Source of the DNA: Saprospiraceae bacterium
Lineage (GTDB): Bacteria > Bacteroidota > Bacteroidia > Chitinophagales > Saprospiraceae
Direction: 5' to 3'
Assembly: GCA_029212405.1 (NCBI GenBank)
Contig: JARGNR010000031.1
Span: forward strand, 1 to 64,000
Length of the DNA stretch: 64,000 nt
Shown here: one piece after another, positions 10,777 to 18,487 of the stretch
Position numbering within the stretch: the first letter of the stretch is position 1
Layout: the number at the start of each line of letters is the position of its first letter
Notes under the pieces: model-generated
The model's database searches: none
What the model saw: the letters and a program-made list of their open reading frames with translations, nothing else
Told to the model about the DNA's origin: nothing
Translations under genes and position numbers: made by a program

Positions 10777-10860
10777 TTCCCAAAATTGGGTAGGAATTGG
10801 CACCTTGCTTTTAGCAGGTTGCCTGAGGGTCTTCGAGCCTAATCTCTCGCCTCATCAGTA
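10777..10860 (-). promoter_or_regulatory. SAM-I-type riboswitch (S-box) upstream of metY-metX
   Basis: Read on the minus strand, the segment contains the S-box landmarks: TGATGAGGCGAGAGA at the 5' side, GACCCTCAGGCAACC, then a short stem TGCTAAAAGCA and the diagnostic AGGTGCCAATTCC. These are the conserved GGCAACC and GGTGC(C/T)AATTCC blocks of the SAM-I aptamer, which binds S-adenosylmethionine. The 5' half is more compact than the textbook form. A -7 box lies just upstream (10877-10884) and the methionine genes downstream, so the position is exactly right. I do not see a convincing terminator right after the aptamer, so it may act through the leader frame that starts 13 bases later. Confidence 0.87.
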
Positions 10861-10876
10861 TAAAGTATTACGAATC

Positions 10877-10884
10877 CAAAAATA
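10877..10884 (-). promoter_or_regulatory. -7 element TATTTTTG of the metY-metX operon
   Basis: On the minus strand TATTTTTG matches TAnnTTTG. Transcription would start about 10 bases before the SAM aptamer, which puts aptamer, leader frame and both genes on one transcript. No clear TTG box at the -33 distance. Confidence 0.55.
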
Positions 10885-11130
10885 TTTTTTCGGATAGTGT
10901 CGTATACTTTCGACGATGTAAATGTATGGTATAATTTTTCAATTTTCCAAACTTCAATATTGATCTTAACAGTATTTAACATTGCGTATTGGGAAGGGGA
11001 TTTTCAATAAATTGATTTAATTAGTAGAAAATCAATGGGTTAGGTATCTGGAAATAGTTTATAATAATTTTTGAAAAAAAATGAAAGAAAACTTTGTCGG
11101 ACAGATATTGAATGAATATTTGAATAGATC
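10885..11130. other. Intergenic region upstream of the met leader
   Basis: AT-rich stretch between the met operon promoter and the end of the secreted hydrolase gene. It presumably contains the -33 region of the met promoter. I see no gene, RNA or clear terminator in it. Confidence 0.4.
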
Positions 11131-12114
11131 CTACTCACTTTTGGTTGATGGAAGAAGTTTTAATCTTCTAGGATGTTTCATTTCTTTTTTGAACGAGCTA
11201 AAATCTTTGGACCATAAAACACGTTTAAGATCTTCTCTTACCGAAGGGCTGGTGTAAAAATATCGATGATTTCCGATCTTACTTGAAAGGTCGTCGTGAT
11301 CTTTTATTAATGATACATCAATGGTCCTATAATTTTCAGGAAGAGCAGTAATATCAGGTACCCCATTGAGACCTAATCGATCAGAAGAATTCAATAAGCG
11401 TGACATGCCCAAAGTACGATCATTATTGTGGATGTAAATCGTAATATCTTTTACAATTTGGTTCAGTCCGTGTAACGGTTGCCCTTTCTCAAAGGTATTA
11501 CTTTCAATATCCGCTCCGATAGAGACAAATTGATCGATCAAAATGGTGTTTTGATCAATTAAGTCGCTTTCGTTGATAATATGTTGAAACACTCTGTTGC
11601 CCATAGAGTGACAAAGGAAATTGATTTTGTAATTTGAGGTATTGCTGGTCAATAGGGAGGTAACAAAAGGGCTCAAAAAGTCACCTTTGAGCCGAGCGAT
11701 CCGGACACCTTTTTTATAATCAATCGAACTATCCCAGATAATGGACAACATAATTTTTTGTTTGCCATCATTGTTTTCGTACGTGTCCTTGCTAATACTT
11801 TTAATCATTTCTTCCCAGGCAAACTTTGAGTCAGCCCAAATTCCATGGATGAAAATATTTAGTTTTTCAGAGGTATTAGGTTCTGATAATGAAGAATATA
11901 GTTGATGTGTGAGTTGTTCCATTGATCCAATATCTTTTTTAGGAACCCTCTTCGGGAAATATTTATCATTATATTCAATCTGACCAAATTCTACCTTGAA
12001 ATTTGATGGCTTATTTCCATCTACCTTTATATAATAGTGAGATAAATCTTTTTGCGAATAGGTTTGTACAGACAGTGTTGAAAGCATTAAAAATAAAATT
12101 AATCGGTGCACCAT
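11131..12114 (-). CDS. Secreted alpha/beta hydrolase (DUF900-like)
   Basis: Exported 327-residue protein with a signal peptide ending near VQTYSQ. The core resembles the DUF900/lipase-like alpha/beta-hydrolases: strand IFIHGIWADSKFAWEEM (oxyanion region) and nucleophile elbow INFLCHSMGNRV with S170. The residue before His is Cys rather than the common Gly, as also seen in DUF900 proteins. The acid and base residues are less certain; DHDDLSSKIGNHRYFY near residue 280 may supply the His. The substrate is unknown; an ester or cell-envelope lipid is plausible. It follows an OmpA-like lipoprotein gene after 16 bases and is probably translated from the same message. Confidence 0.72.
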   Translation of the reverse strand: MVHRLILFLMLSTLSVQTYSQKDLSHYYIKVDGNKPSNFKVEFGQIEYNDKYFPKRVPKKDIGSMEQLTHQLYSSLSEPNTSEKLNIFIHGIWADSKFAWEEMIKSISKDTYENNDGKQKIMLSIIWDSSIDYKKGVRIARLKGDFLSPFVTSLLTSNTSNYKINFLCHSMGNRVFQHIINESDLIDQNTILIDQFVSIGADIESNTFEKGQPLHGLNQIVKDITIYIHNNDRTLGMSRLLNSSDRLGLNGVPDITALPENYRTIDVSLIKDHDDLSSKIGNHRYFYTSPSVREDLKRVLWSKDFSSFKKEMKHPRRLKLLPSTKSE

Positions 12115-12130
12115 AACACAAATATAAAAA

Positions 12131-12892
12131 TTAATCTAGTGGTTCTGATGTTTCTAGAAGTTGAAAAAACTGATCTAGTCTAGGTTGTATAATAATCTCT
12201 GTTCTGCGATTCTTACTTCTGCCCTCTACCGTATCATTATCGTTTTTGGGAATATAATACGACCTTCCTGCAGCAGTAAGTCTTTCTGGAGAAACATAAT
12301 GATCATCAGCTAACGAACGAACCACAGCAGTAGCTCTCATTACACTGAGATCCCAATTGTCTGCAATACAACTCGTATTCATTGGTACATTATCCGTATG
12401 ACCTTCTACCAATATTTGTAATTCGTAATGATCATTAATTACTTGAGCAATTTTTCCAAGCACCAATTTTGCGTCAGCGTTAATTGTAGAACTCCCTGAC
12501 TTAAAAAGAAGTTTGTCAGAAATTGATACATGCACGAGTCCTCCTCTAACCTCGACTTGAATGTCTGAGTCATTTATATCTGAAAGTGATCTTTTGAGAT
12601 TCATTACCAGTGAAAGATTGACGGAGTCTTTTGATTGCACTTTTTTATTTAAATCCTCAATGTAGGCGGTTTGACGACTGATGTTTTCCAACGACTTTTG
12701 GATACTTTCAGCCCCCGTTTTACTGACTACAGAGAGATCTGACATACGGTCCAATAATCCAGCATTCGTAGACTTCATGATATCTATCTGATCCTTTAAT
12801 TGTGCAATTTGCTGATTTTTAAGATCGATTTCTTTATTCTCACATGATAAAAAGATGAGGGTCAGGATTAAAATTTGTGCTAAATACTTCAT
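12131..12892 (-). CDS. OmpA-family peptidoglycan-binding lipoprotein
   Basis: A start at 12892 (MKYLAQILILTLIFLSC) gives a lipoprotein signal with lipobox FLSC; the frame also has an upstream ATG at 12913. Mature order: Cys anchor, a coiled-coil helix (about residues 15-100, heptad-like QIAQLKDQIDIMKS), then an OmpA/MotB C-terminal domain (about 120-240) with FKSGSSTINADA, the peptidoglycan-binding block VEGHTDNVP, and NRRTEIIIQP. It should tether the membrane to the peptidoglycan from the periplasm. The downstream gene encodes a secreted hydrolase with a 16-base gap, suggesting a functional pair. Related to the MotB-like periplasmic part, but with no transmembrane helix, so it is not a stator subunit. 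Confidence 0.85.
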   Translation of the reverse strand: MKYLAQILILTLIFLSCENKEIDLKNQQIAQLKDQIDIMKSTNAGLLDRMSDLSVVSKTGAESIQKSLENISRQTAYIEDLNKKVQSKDSVNLSLVMNLKRSLSDINDSDIQVEVRGGLVHVSISDKLLFKSGSSTINADAKLVLGKIAQVINDHYELQILVEGHTDNVPMNTSCIADNWDLSVMRATAVVRSLADDHYVSPERLTAAGRSYYIPKNDNDTVEGRSKNRRTEIIIQPRLDQFFQLLETSEPLD

Positions 12893-13010
12893 AATCGTAA
12901 ATTTAAACAACATTAAAAAAGCTCAATTGAGATAGGAGGGGGGAAACTTTGCTTCTTGATTAAAACTCAATCTAAAACGATAATAGTTCATTTTCAAGTA
13001 TTAAAAAACA

Positions 13011-13040
13011 AAAAAAGGGAGAAAACTATTGCCTTCTCCC
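13011..13040 (-). terminator. Terminator of the saccharopine-dehydrogenase-like gene
   Basis: On the minus strand GGGAGAA and TTCTCCC pair over a loop of about ten bases and run directly into TTTTTT. It lies about 27 bases after the stop codon of the gene at 13067-14206. Confidence 0.85.
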
Positions 13041-13066
13041 TCCCTATTATTTTAGAGTCTTGAATT

Positions 13067-14206
13067 TTAATCTTTATAGATTGCAGAAACGTAAGGTCCA
13101 TTCATAAACGATTCGGGATCTATTTGTGATTGTAATATCGTCCCTTTCCAGTTCTTTTCTATCATCATTCTGGCCATCTCACATAAAGGAGCGGCAGTTG
13201 TTGATTGAATAGCCCTCAAATATTTGTTTCCGACTTTTGAAGGAGCAACTTCATAGGCTTTTTCGATTTTTCGTAGACGGCCATTGCTGTCCTTGCCTGT
13301 AACAGAAGCATATACCACTACAATATCATCTTCCACAGAAGGAACTTGGTCTAACATTGTTTTCTCCAAGGTATCGATTCTATCATTTCCCTCTGGAATT
13401 TCTTTTAGAATACTGTCTACCCACTCATAATGGCCAGGAAGGCGAAGGGTTTTGTAATCCAAATCTTTAATTTTTCCTTCGAATGCTGATGGAAGATCTG
13501 CTGCTCCACCAGAAGTGAAATTATCTTCGTATTCTTTTCCATTAATGTACAATGTCTCTCTTCCTGATAATGCTGGAATATTTAATGTCTTGTAATCTTT
13601 GACAACAACGGCATCTTTAAGATATTCTGTCGCTACTCCAATGGGACTCCATGTAAAGGCATAATAATGAGGCGCCAACGCATGAGGAGTAACTGCTCCC
13701 ACTTTCATGGTCATTTGATCAAGTGTATCATTATCGTATTCAGCTTTAAACTTATTGTACAATTGACAAGCCAGCACATTAATAAACCCTGGGGCTAAGC
13801 CAGTTTGCAAAACAAATGCTGTGTCTGCTCCTTTAGACAACTCCATAATGTCATTTGTTTCTTGGACATATTCGGTCAAATTTGCATAATGACACCGATT
13901 GTCTAGGGCAAGTTTAGCCATTCTTGGCGCTTGACTTCCTGGTAAACAATCTAGGATAACATCACATTTAGTGAGCACATCATCGAGTTCAGCAGATGAT
14001 CCTGATTTAGGCATCAATACAGTATGCACCTCAGCTTCATGGCTACATCCATGGATAACAAATGTTCTAGAATTATGCAGTGCATTTTCATTGATGTCTC
14101 CCAAGTAAATCGTGACATCCATGATTGAATTATATTCGCAAAGGATAAGTGCAGCAGCTTGACCTATACCGCCTGCTCCTGCTATAAAAATAGTTTTAGT
14201 TGTCAT
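13067..14206 (-). CDS. Saccharopine dehydrogenase family protein
   Basis: Cytoplasmic 379-residue oxidoreductase. The N terminus is a Rossmann fold with dinucleotide motif FIAGAGGIGQAAA (residues 7-19), followed by DVILDCLPGSQAPRMAKLAL, the block that is usual in saccharopine dehydrogenase/carboxynorspermidine-synthase-like enzymes, and LQTGLAPGFINVLA around residue 145. In Bacteroidota such proteins are often called saccharopine dehydrogenase, for lysine breakdown or synthesis, but related enzymes make carboxyspermidine, and the substrate is not settled by sequence. Stand-alone gene with its own terminator; no lysine or polyamine genes are adjacent. Confidence 0.75.
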   Translation of the reverse strand: MTTKTIFIAGAGGIGQAAALILCEYNSIMDVTIYLGDINENALHNSRTFVIHGCSHEAEVHTVLMPKSGSSAELDDVLTKCDVILDCLPGSQAPRMAKLALDNRCHYANLTEYVQETNDIMELSKGADTAFVLQTGLAPGFINVLACQLYNKFKAEYDNDTLDQMTMKVGAVTPHALAPHYYAFTWSPIGVATEYLKDAVVVKDYKTLNIPALSGRETLYINGKEYEDNFTSGGAADLPSAFEGKIKDLDYKTLRLPGHYEWVDSILKEIPEGNDRIDTLEKTMLDQVPSVEDDIVVVYASVTGKDSNGRLRKIEKAYEVAPSKVGNKYLRAIQSTTAAPLCEMARMMIEKNWKGTILQSQIDPESFMNGPYVSAIYKD

Positions 14207-14872
14207 ATATAAAAATAGTATTGTGGAGGGACCAAGTACGAATAAGTTTTCGAATTTGATTCATCCTGTCATTTGAATTAGGGTAACAAAATTTGCGCTA
14301 ATGTATTATTATTTTTTTACTATGATATTCAATTTAGAGAGCGAATTTGGGTGGCTTTTATATTAAATAAAATTTATAAGTATAAAAGTCAATATAATAG
14401 ATTGTTATAGAAATAATGGTGAAATATTTATTGGTTTTGAACGTTGTTTTAAAAATAGTTTACTAAAAGATGATCATAATTTTTTAACTATAGATTATTG
14501 CAAAGGAAGAGGATCCAATAAGTAAGAAGTAAATAATTAACAGGATTGATAGTCTAATCACTTTTATGTTAAATGAATCTCCAATAATTTATTTATAAGT
14601 TGTAGGACCAAATCTACAAATCTAAAGACACCATACTGGATAATGTTTATTTTCTAGAAGTTGAGCTAAATGTGTACATTTAATAAAAGATGGAGGCAAT
14701 CGTTAACGTGCTTTTAGAATGAATGTAAGTCTCTAGAATCTCTCGTGTTCGAGGAATAAAGTAGAAGAACAATCCAAGGAATAGGGTGCTTTGGAAACGT
14801 CGATTATTACATATTATTATAAATAGCAATATGTAATTAATTAATATTTAGTTAAAAATAATTTGCATTTTA
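14207..14872. other. Long divergent intergenic region
   Basis: About 670 bases, strongly AT-rich, between the divergent dehydrogenase gene and ftsK. It holds the ftsK promoter at its right end and must hold the dehydrogenase promoter at its left. I looked for tRNA-like cloverleaves, riboswitch cores and reading frames and found none I would defend; the longest frames with a start codon are below about 20 codons. A small RNA cannot be ruled out. Confidence 0.4.
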
Positions 14873-14903
14873 TTGTAATATGTAAAAAGTGCTCTTATAT
14901 TTG
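14873..14903 (+). promoter_or_regulatory. ftsK promoter (TTG-N20-TATATTTG)
   Basis: TTG at 14873-14875 and TATATTTG at 14896-14903 are separated by 20 bases, an excellent match to the Bacteroidota consensus TTG-N(17-23)-TAnnTTTG. It lies inside the upstream extension of the ftsK reading frame, which shows that the true start codon is the later ATG at 14974. Confidence 0.8.
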
Positions 14904-14973
14904 CACAAGCATTGTTTCCCAAAGACAATGTTTAAACACTAATTTTCTAAGGATTCTCAAAACCCGATTTACC

Positions 14974-17544
14974 ATGGCAAAGTCCAAGGCAAAAAAGTCG
15001 ACTGCTAAAAAACCGCTTAAATCTTCACTTCAGGATGAACGTGTTCCGAAGATAGTTGGAGTGATATGTATTTTATTGGCTATCTATCTTACTGTTTCTT
15101 TTATTTCATACCTATATACATGGAAGACAGATCAAGATAAAGTACTCGCATTTAGTTGGGAGGTACTATTTCAAAAAGATTTAACAGTAGATAACTGGTT
15201 GGGTAGATTAGGAGCCTTGGTCTCCAATGCATTTTTCTATTGGGGATTTGGATTGCCATCCAGTGCGGTTATTGTATTGTTATCAAAATTAGGTTTGGAT
15301 TTAATTCGAAAACGATCTTTGGTTGAGTTCTGGAACATGGCTAAACATGTTTTACTATTTATGGCTTTTGCATCCTTATCACTAGAATTTTTATTCAGAG
15401 ATAGTGATTTTACATGGGGAGGAGCATTTGGTCAAAGCACGTATATATGGTTAAGTAATTTTGTAGGTCAGATAGGGTTGTTTTTCCTATTAATGTTTAC
15501 GATGTTGATATTTGTGGTATGGAAATTTAATCCGAACCTTGATCATATAGAATTTTCTACTCCATTGGGTAATCTAAAGATGCCATCCATGGATTTTCTA
15601 ACCAATTTCAATTTAGACAGTGATCTCGATGGTATTTCATCTGAGAATAAGAATAAAAATAAAGCTGCGACTGCAAAAGTCCCTGAGAATGACGATACGT
15701 CGTACGTAGCCTTACGACCATCCGGGCAGGCTCAAGAGGCCATTCCAAAAACCTCGGATTTTAGTGAAAGTACGGGAAGTTCATCTTCTGATTTAGAATT
15801 TGAACTTCCCGAATCACTTAGGAAAAAAAGAAAGAAAGTAGCAACATCCGCCAAAACAGATCTTGAAATGGAGGTAAATATACCGGGTGGGGCAAGCGAA
15901 ATTAAAGAAGAAGTGGATCCTAGGGAATTGCATCCATTTGATGAATTGGTACCCAAGTTTCAGGAGACAACTGTACCAGAACAAATGGTTGTGGACAAGG
16001 AAAATGATATAAAAACAACTGAACCTTACGACCCGACATTGGATTTATCTAATTATGAATACCCAAAGATTGAGTATTTAGAAACCTATGAGGATCAAAA
16101 AGTTTCAATTGATAGGACTGAGTTAGAAGCAAATAAGGATCAGATTATAGAGACTTTACTCAATTATAAGATTGAAATAACAAAAATTAGAGCTACTATA
16201 GGACCTACGGTAACCTTGTATGAGATCGTTCCTGCTCCAGGTGTGAAGATCAGTAAAATCAAAAATCTTGAAGACGATATTGCGTTGAGTTTAGCCGCAT
16301 TAGGCATAAGAATCATTGCACCTATCCCAGGAAAAGGAACCATCGGAATTGAAGTTCCGAACAAGAAAAAGCAGATCGTTTCCTTGCGAGAAATGTTGGA
16401 GTCTGAAAAATTTCAGAATACAAAAATGGCATTACCTATTGCATTGGGTAAAACCATATCTAATGAAGTATTCATAGCTGATTTGGCGAAAATGCCTCAC
16501 TTGCTGATTGCTGGTGCAACGGGACAAGGTAAGTCAGTAGGGATAAATACTATTTTGTGTTCATTACTGTATAAAAAACATCCATCTCAGCTCAAATTGA
16601 TATTAGTCGATCCTAAAAAGGTGGAGCTTTTCCCATACAATAGTATTGATAAGCACTTTTTAGGTATGTTGCCAGATCAGAAAGAGCCTATCATTACAGA
16701 TACTTCAAAGGTGGTAGAGACCATTAATTCATTGTGTATCGAAATGGATGAACGATATGATTTATTGAAAAAAGCGAGAGCTAGAAATATAAAAGAGTAC
16801 AACGAGAAATTTACATCGAGAAAGCTGAATCCAAATGATGGACACAAATTTTTGCCATACATCGTATTGGTGATTGATGAGTTTGCCGATTTGATTATGA
16901 CAGCTGGCAAGGAGATTGAAATGCCGATTGCACGATTGGCTCAACTGGCCAGGGCTATTGGTATTCATTTGGTAATTGCAACTCAAAGGCCTTCGGTAAA
17001 TATTATTACAGGTATTATCAAAGCAAATTTTCCTGCTAGATTAGCATTCAAAGTGACATCAAAAATTGATTCAAGGACCATATTAGATGCAGGAGGAGCA
17101 GATCAATTGATCGGTCGAGGAGATATGTTATTAAATGTAGGAAGTAATATCGTACGATTACAATGTGCATTCGTTGATACACCTGAAGTAGAGCAAGTTA
17201 TTGATCATATTGCCGAACAACAAAGTTATCCTACACCTTTCTATTTACCTGAATTTAAAGGAGAGGAAGAATTAGGTGGAGAAGGATCCAACTTAAAATT
17301 CAGTGATTTGGATTCAATGTTTGAAGATGCAGCACGTATGGTTGTTGGAAATCAGAATGGATCTACCTCTAGTATACAAAGAACGATGCAATTGGGGTAT
17401 AACCGTGCGGGACGAATCATGGACCAGATGGAAAAACTGGGCATAGTTGGACCTGCGAGGGGAAGTAAACCTCGGGAAGTCAATTTCTATAGTCTGGAAG
17501 AATTTGAAAACTTCTGGGATAATCTGAAAAAGAATAAACTTTAA
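14974..17544 (+). CDS. ftsK: DNA translocase FtsK/SpoIIIE
   Basis: Septum-anchored DNA pump that clears chromosome dimers and termini during division. A start at 14974 (MAKSKAKKSTAKK) gives 856 residues; an upstream ATG at 14863 is in frame but lies before the promoter. Order: four hydrophobic membrane segments (about 30-200), an acidic variable linker (about 225-370), the alpha/beta RecA-like motor with Walker A GATGQGKS (G514-S521, K520) and Walker B YIVLVIDEFADL, and a C-terminal gamma winged helix (GYNRAGRIMDQME) that reads the KOPS orientation sequences. Length and order are normal for Bacteroidota FtsK. The terminator follows six bases after the stop codon. Confidence 0.96.
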   Translation: MAKSKAKKSTAKKPLKSSLQDERVPKIVGVICILLAIYLTVSFISYLYTWKTDQDKVLAFSWEVLFQKDLTVDNWLGRLGALVSNAFFYWGFGLPSSAVIVLLSKLGLDLIRKRSLVEFWNMAKHVLLFMAFASLSLEFLFRDSDFTWGGAFGQSTYIWLSNFVGQIGLFFLLMFTMLIFVVWKFNPNLDHIEFSTPLGNLKMPSMDFLTNFNLDSDLDGISSENKNKNKAATAKVPENDDTSYVALRPSGQAQEAIPKTSDFSESTGSSSSDLEFELPESLRKKRKKVATSAKTDLEMEVNIPGGASEIKEEVDPRELHPFDELVPKFQETTVPEQMVVDKENDIKTTEPYDPTLDLSNYEYPKIEYLETYEDQKVSIDRTELEANKDQIIETLLNYKIEITKIRATIGPTVTLYEIVPAPGVKISKIKNLEDDIALSLAALGIRIIAPIPGKGTIGIEVPNKKKQIVSLREMLESEKFQNTKMALPIALGKTISNEVFIADLAKMPHLLIAGATGQGKSVGINTILCSLLYKKHPSQLKLILVDPKKVELFPYNSIDKHFLGMLPDQKEPIITDTSKVVETINSLCIEMDERYDLLKKARARNIKEYNEKFTSRKLNPNDGHKFLPYIVLVIDEFADLIMTAGKEIEMPIARLAQLARAIGIHLVIATQRPSVNIITGIIKANFPARLAFKVTSKIDSRTILDAGGADQLIGRGDMLLNVGSNIVRLQCAFVDTPEVEQVIDHIAEQQSYPTPFYLPEFKGEEELGGEGSNLKFSDLDSMFEDAARMVVGNQNGSTSSIQRTMQLGYNRAGRIMDQMEKLGIVGPARGSKPREVNFYSLEEFENFWDNLKKNKL

Positions 17545-17549
17545 ATAAC

Positions 17550-17579
17550 AAAGGGACTATCATTATGGTCCCTTTTTTT
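17550..17579 (+). terminator. ftsK terminator
   Basis: AAAGGGAC and GTCCCTTT form an eight-pair stem over a ten-base loop, followed by a T run. It starts six bases after the ftsK stop codon. Confidence 0.9.
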
Positions 17580-17662
17580 ATGTTAAAAATTAAGATTCTG
17601 CGATCTCTATAATGAAACAATCTTTTAATTTGTCTTGTTAAAAACTTCCTTATCTTCACTTT

Positions 17663-18481
17663 ATGCATTCCAAGAAAGAAAAGATCAATGACAATCTATT
17701 TTTGCTCCGAACTTGGCAAGTAGATCAACCAAAAGCCAATGTGCTTATTGTTCATGGTTACGCTGAACATTCGGCCCGATATGAAGAAACTGCTTCGAAA
17801 CTGAATGAAGAAGGATATAGTGTGTATGCTTTTGATAGAAGAGGAGAAGGAGAATCAGAAGGCAAACGTGCCATCGTTAATAATTTTGCTGTTCAGGTAC
17901 ACGATATGAAGCAAATCATAGGAATGATTGAGAAAAAGGATGTAAAACTGTTTCTATATGGACATAGTCTTGGAGGATTGATTGTTACTAAATATATAGT
18001 AGATTATGATGCCGAGGGAATTGATGGGTTTATTTTGTCAGGTCCATTGTTGATGCCAGATGAAGACATGTCTCCGTTCCTTCAGAAAATTGCTGGACTA
18101 GTTGGCCGACTGCTTCCTTTTTTGCCTGTTGTCAATCTTGATTCATCGTTACTTTCTCAAGATGTTGAAGAAGTGAAAGCATATGATGCGGATCCTTTGG
18201 TCTATCATGGAAGTACAAAGGCCAGAACGGCGTTTGAATTCTTACGCACTATGAAATTTGTTCAAAAACGATTCCACTCTATTCGAATTCCTTTTTTAGT
18301 AATGCATGGAAGTGCCGATAAGATTACCAACCCGAAAGGCAGCCAAATGTTATACAATTTGGCCAGTTCAGAAGACAAAACAATTCGGATATTTGATGGA
18401 TGGTACCATGAAATTATGAGAGAACCTAAAAAGGAAATGTTTTTCAATTCTATGCTCTCTTGGCTAAAAGAAAGAGTGTAA
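17663..18481 (+). CDS. Monoacylglycerol-lipase-like alpha/beta hydrolase (S33 type)
   Basis: Cytoplasmic 272-residue hydrolase of the lysophospholipase/monoglyceride lipase group. It has the oxyanion motif VHGYAEHSARYE, the nucleophile elbow GHSLGG with S102, the acid D219 (HGSADKIT) and the base H249 (WYHEIM). The block FDRRGEGESEGKRA is the usual DHxGHGxSxGxR segment of this family. It likely removes acyl chains from monoglycerides or lysophospholipids. The gene has its own start after the ftsK terminator and is convergent with the operon at 18488; the two stop codons are only 6 bases apart and share a short inverted repeat (TGTAAAT/ATTTACA, 18477-18492). Confidence 0.87.
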   Translation: MHSKKEKINDNLFLLRTWQVDQPKANVLIVHGYAEHSARYEETASKLNEEGYSVYAFDRRGEGESEGKRAIVNNFAVQVHDMKQIIGMIEKKDVKLFLYGHSLGGLIVTKYIVDYDAEGIDGFILSGPLLMPDEDMSPFLQKIAGLVGRLLPFLPVVNLDSSLLSQDVEEVKAYDADPLVYHGSTKARTAFEFLRTMKFVQKRFHSIRIPFLVMHGSADKITNPKGSQMLYNLASSEDKTIRIFDGWYHEIMREPKKEMFFNSMLSWLKERV

Positions 18482-18487
18482 ATCTAT

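Noticed and set aside
14740-14770. GTTCGAGG reminiscent of a tRNA T-loop
   Set aside because: No acceptor or anticodon stem can be built around it.
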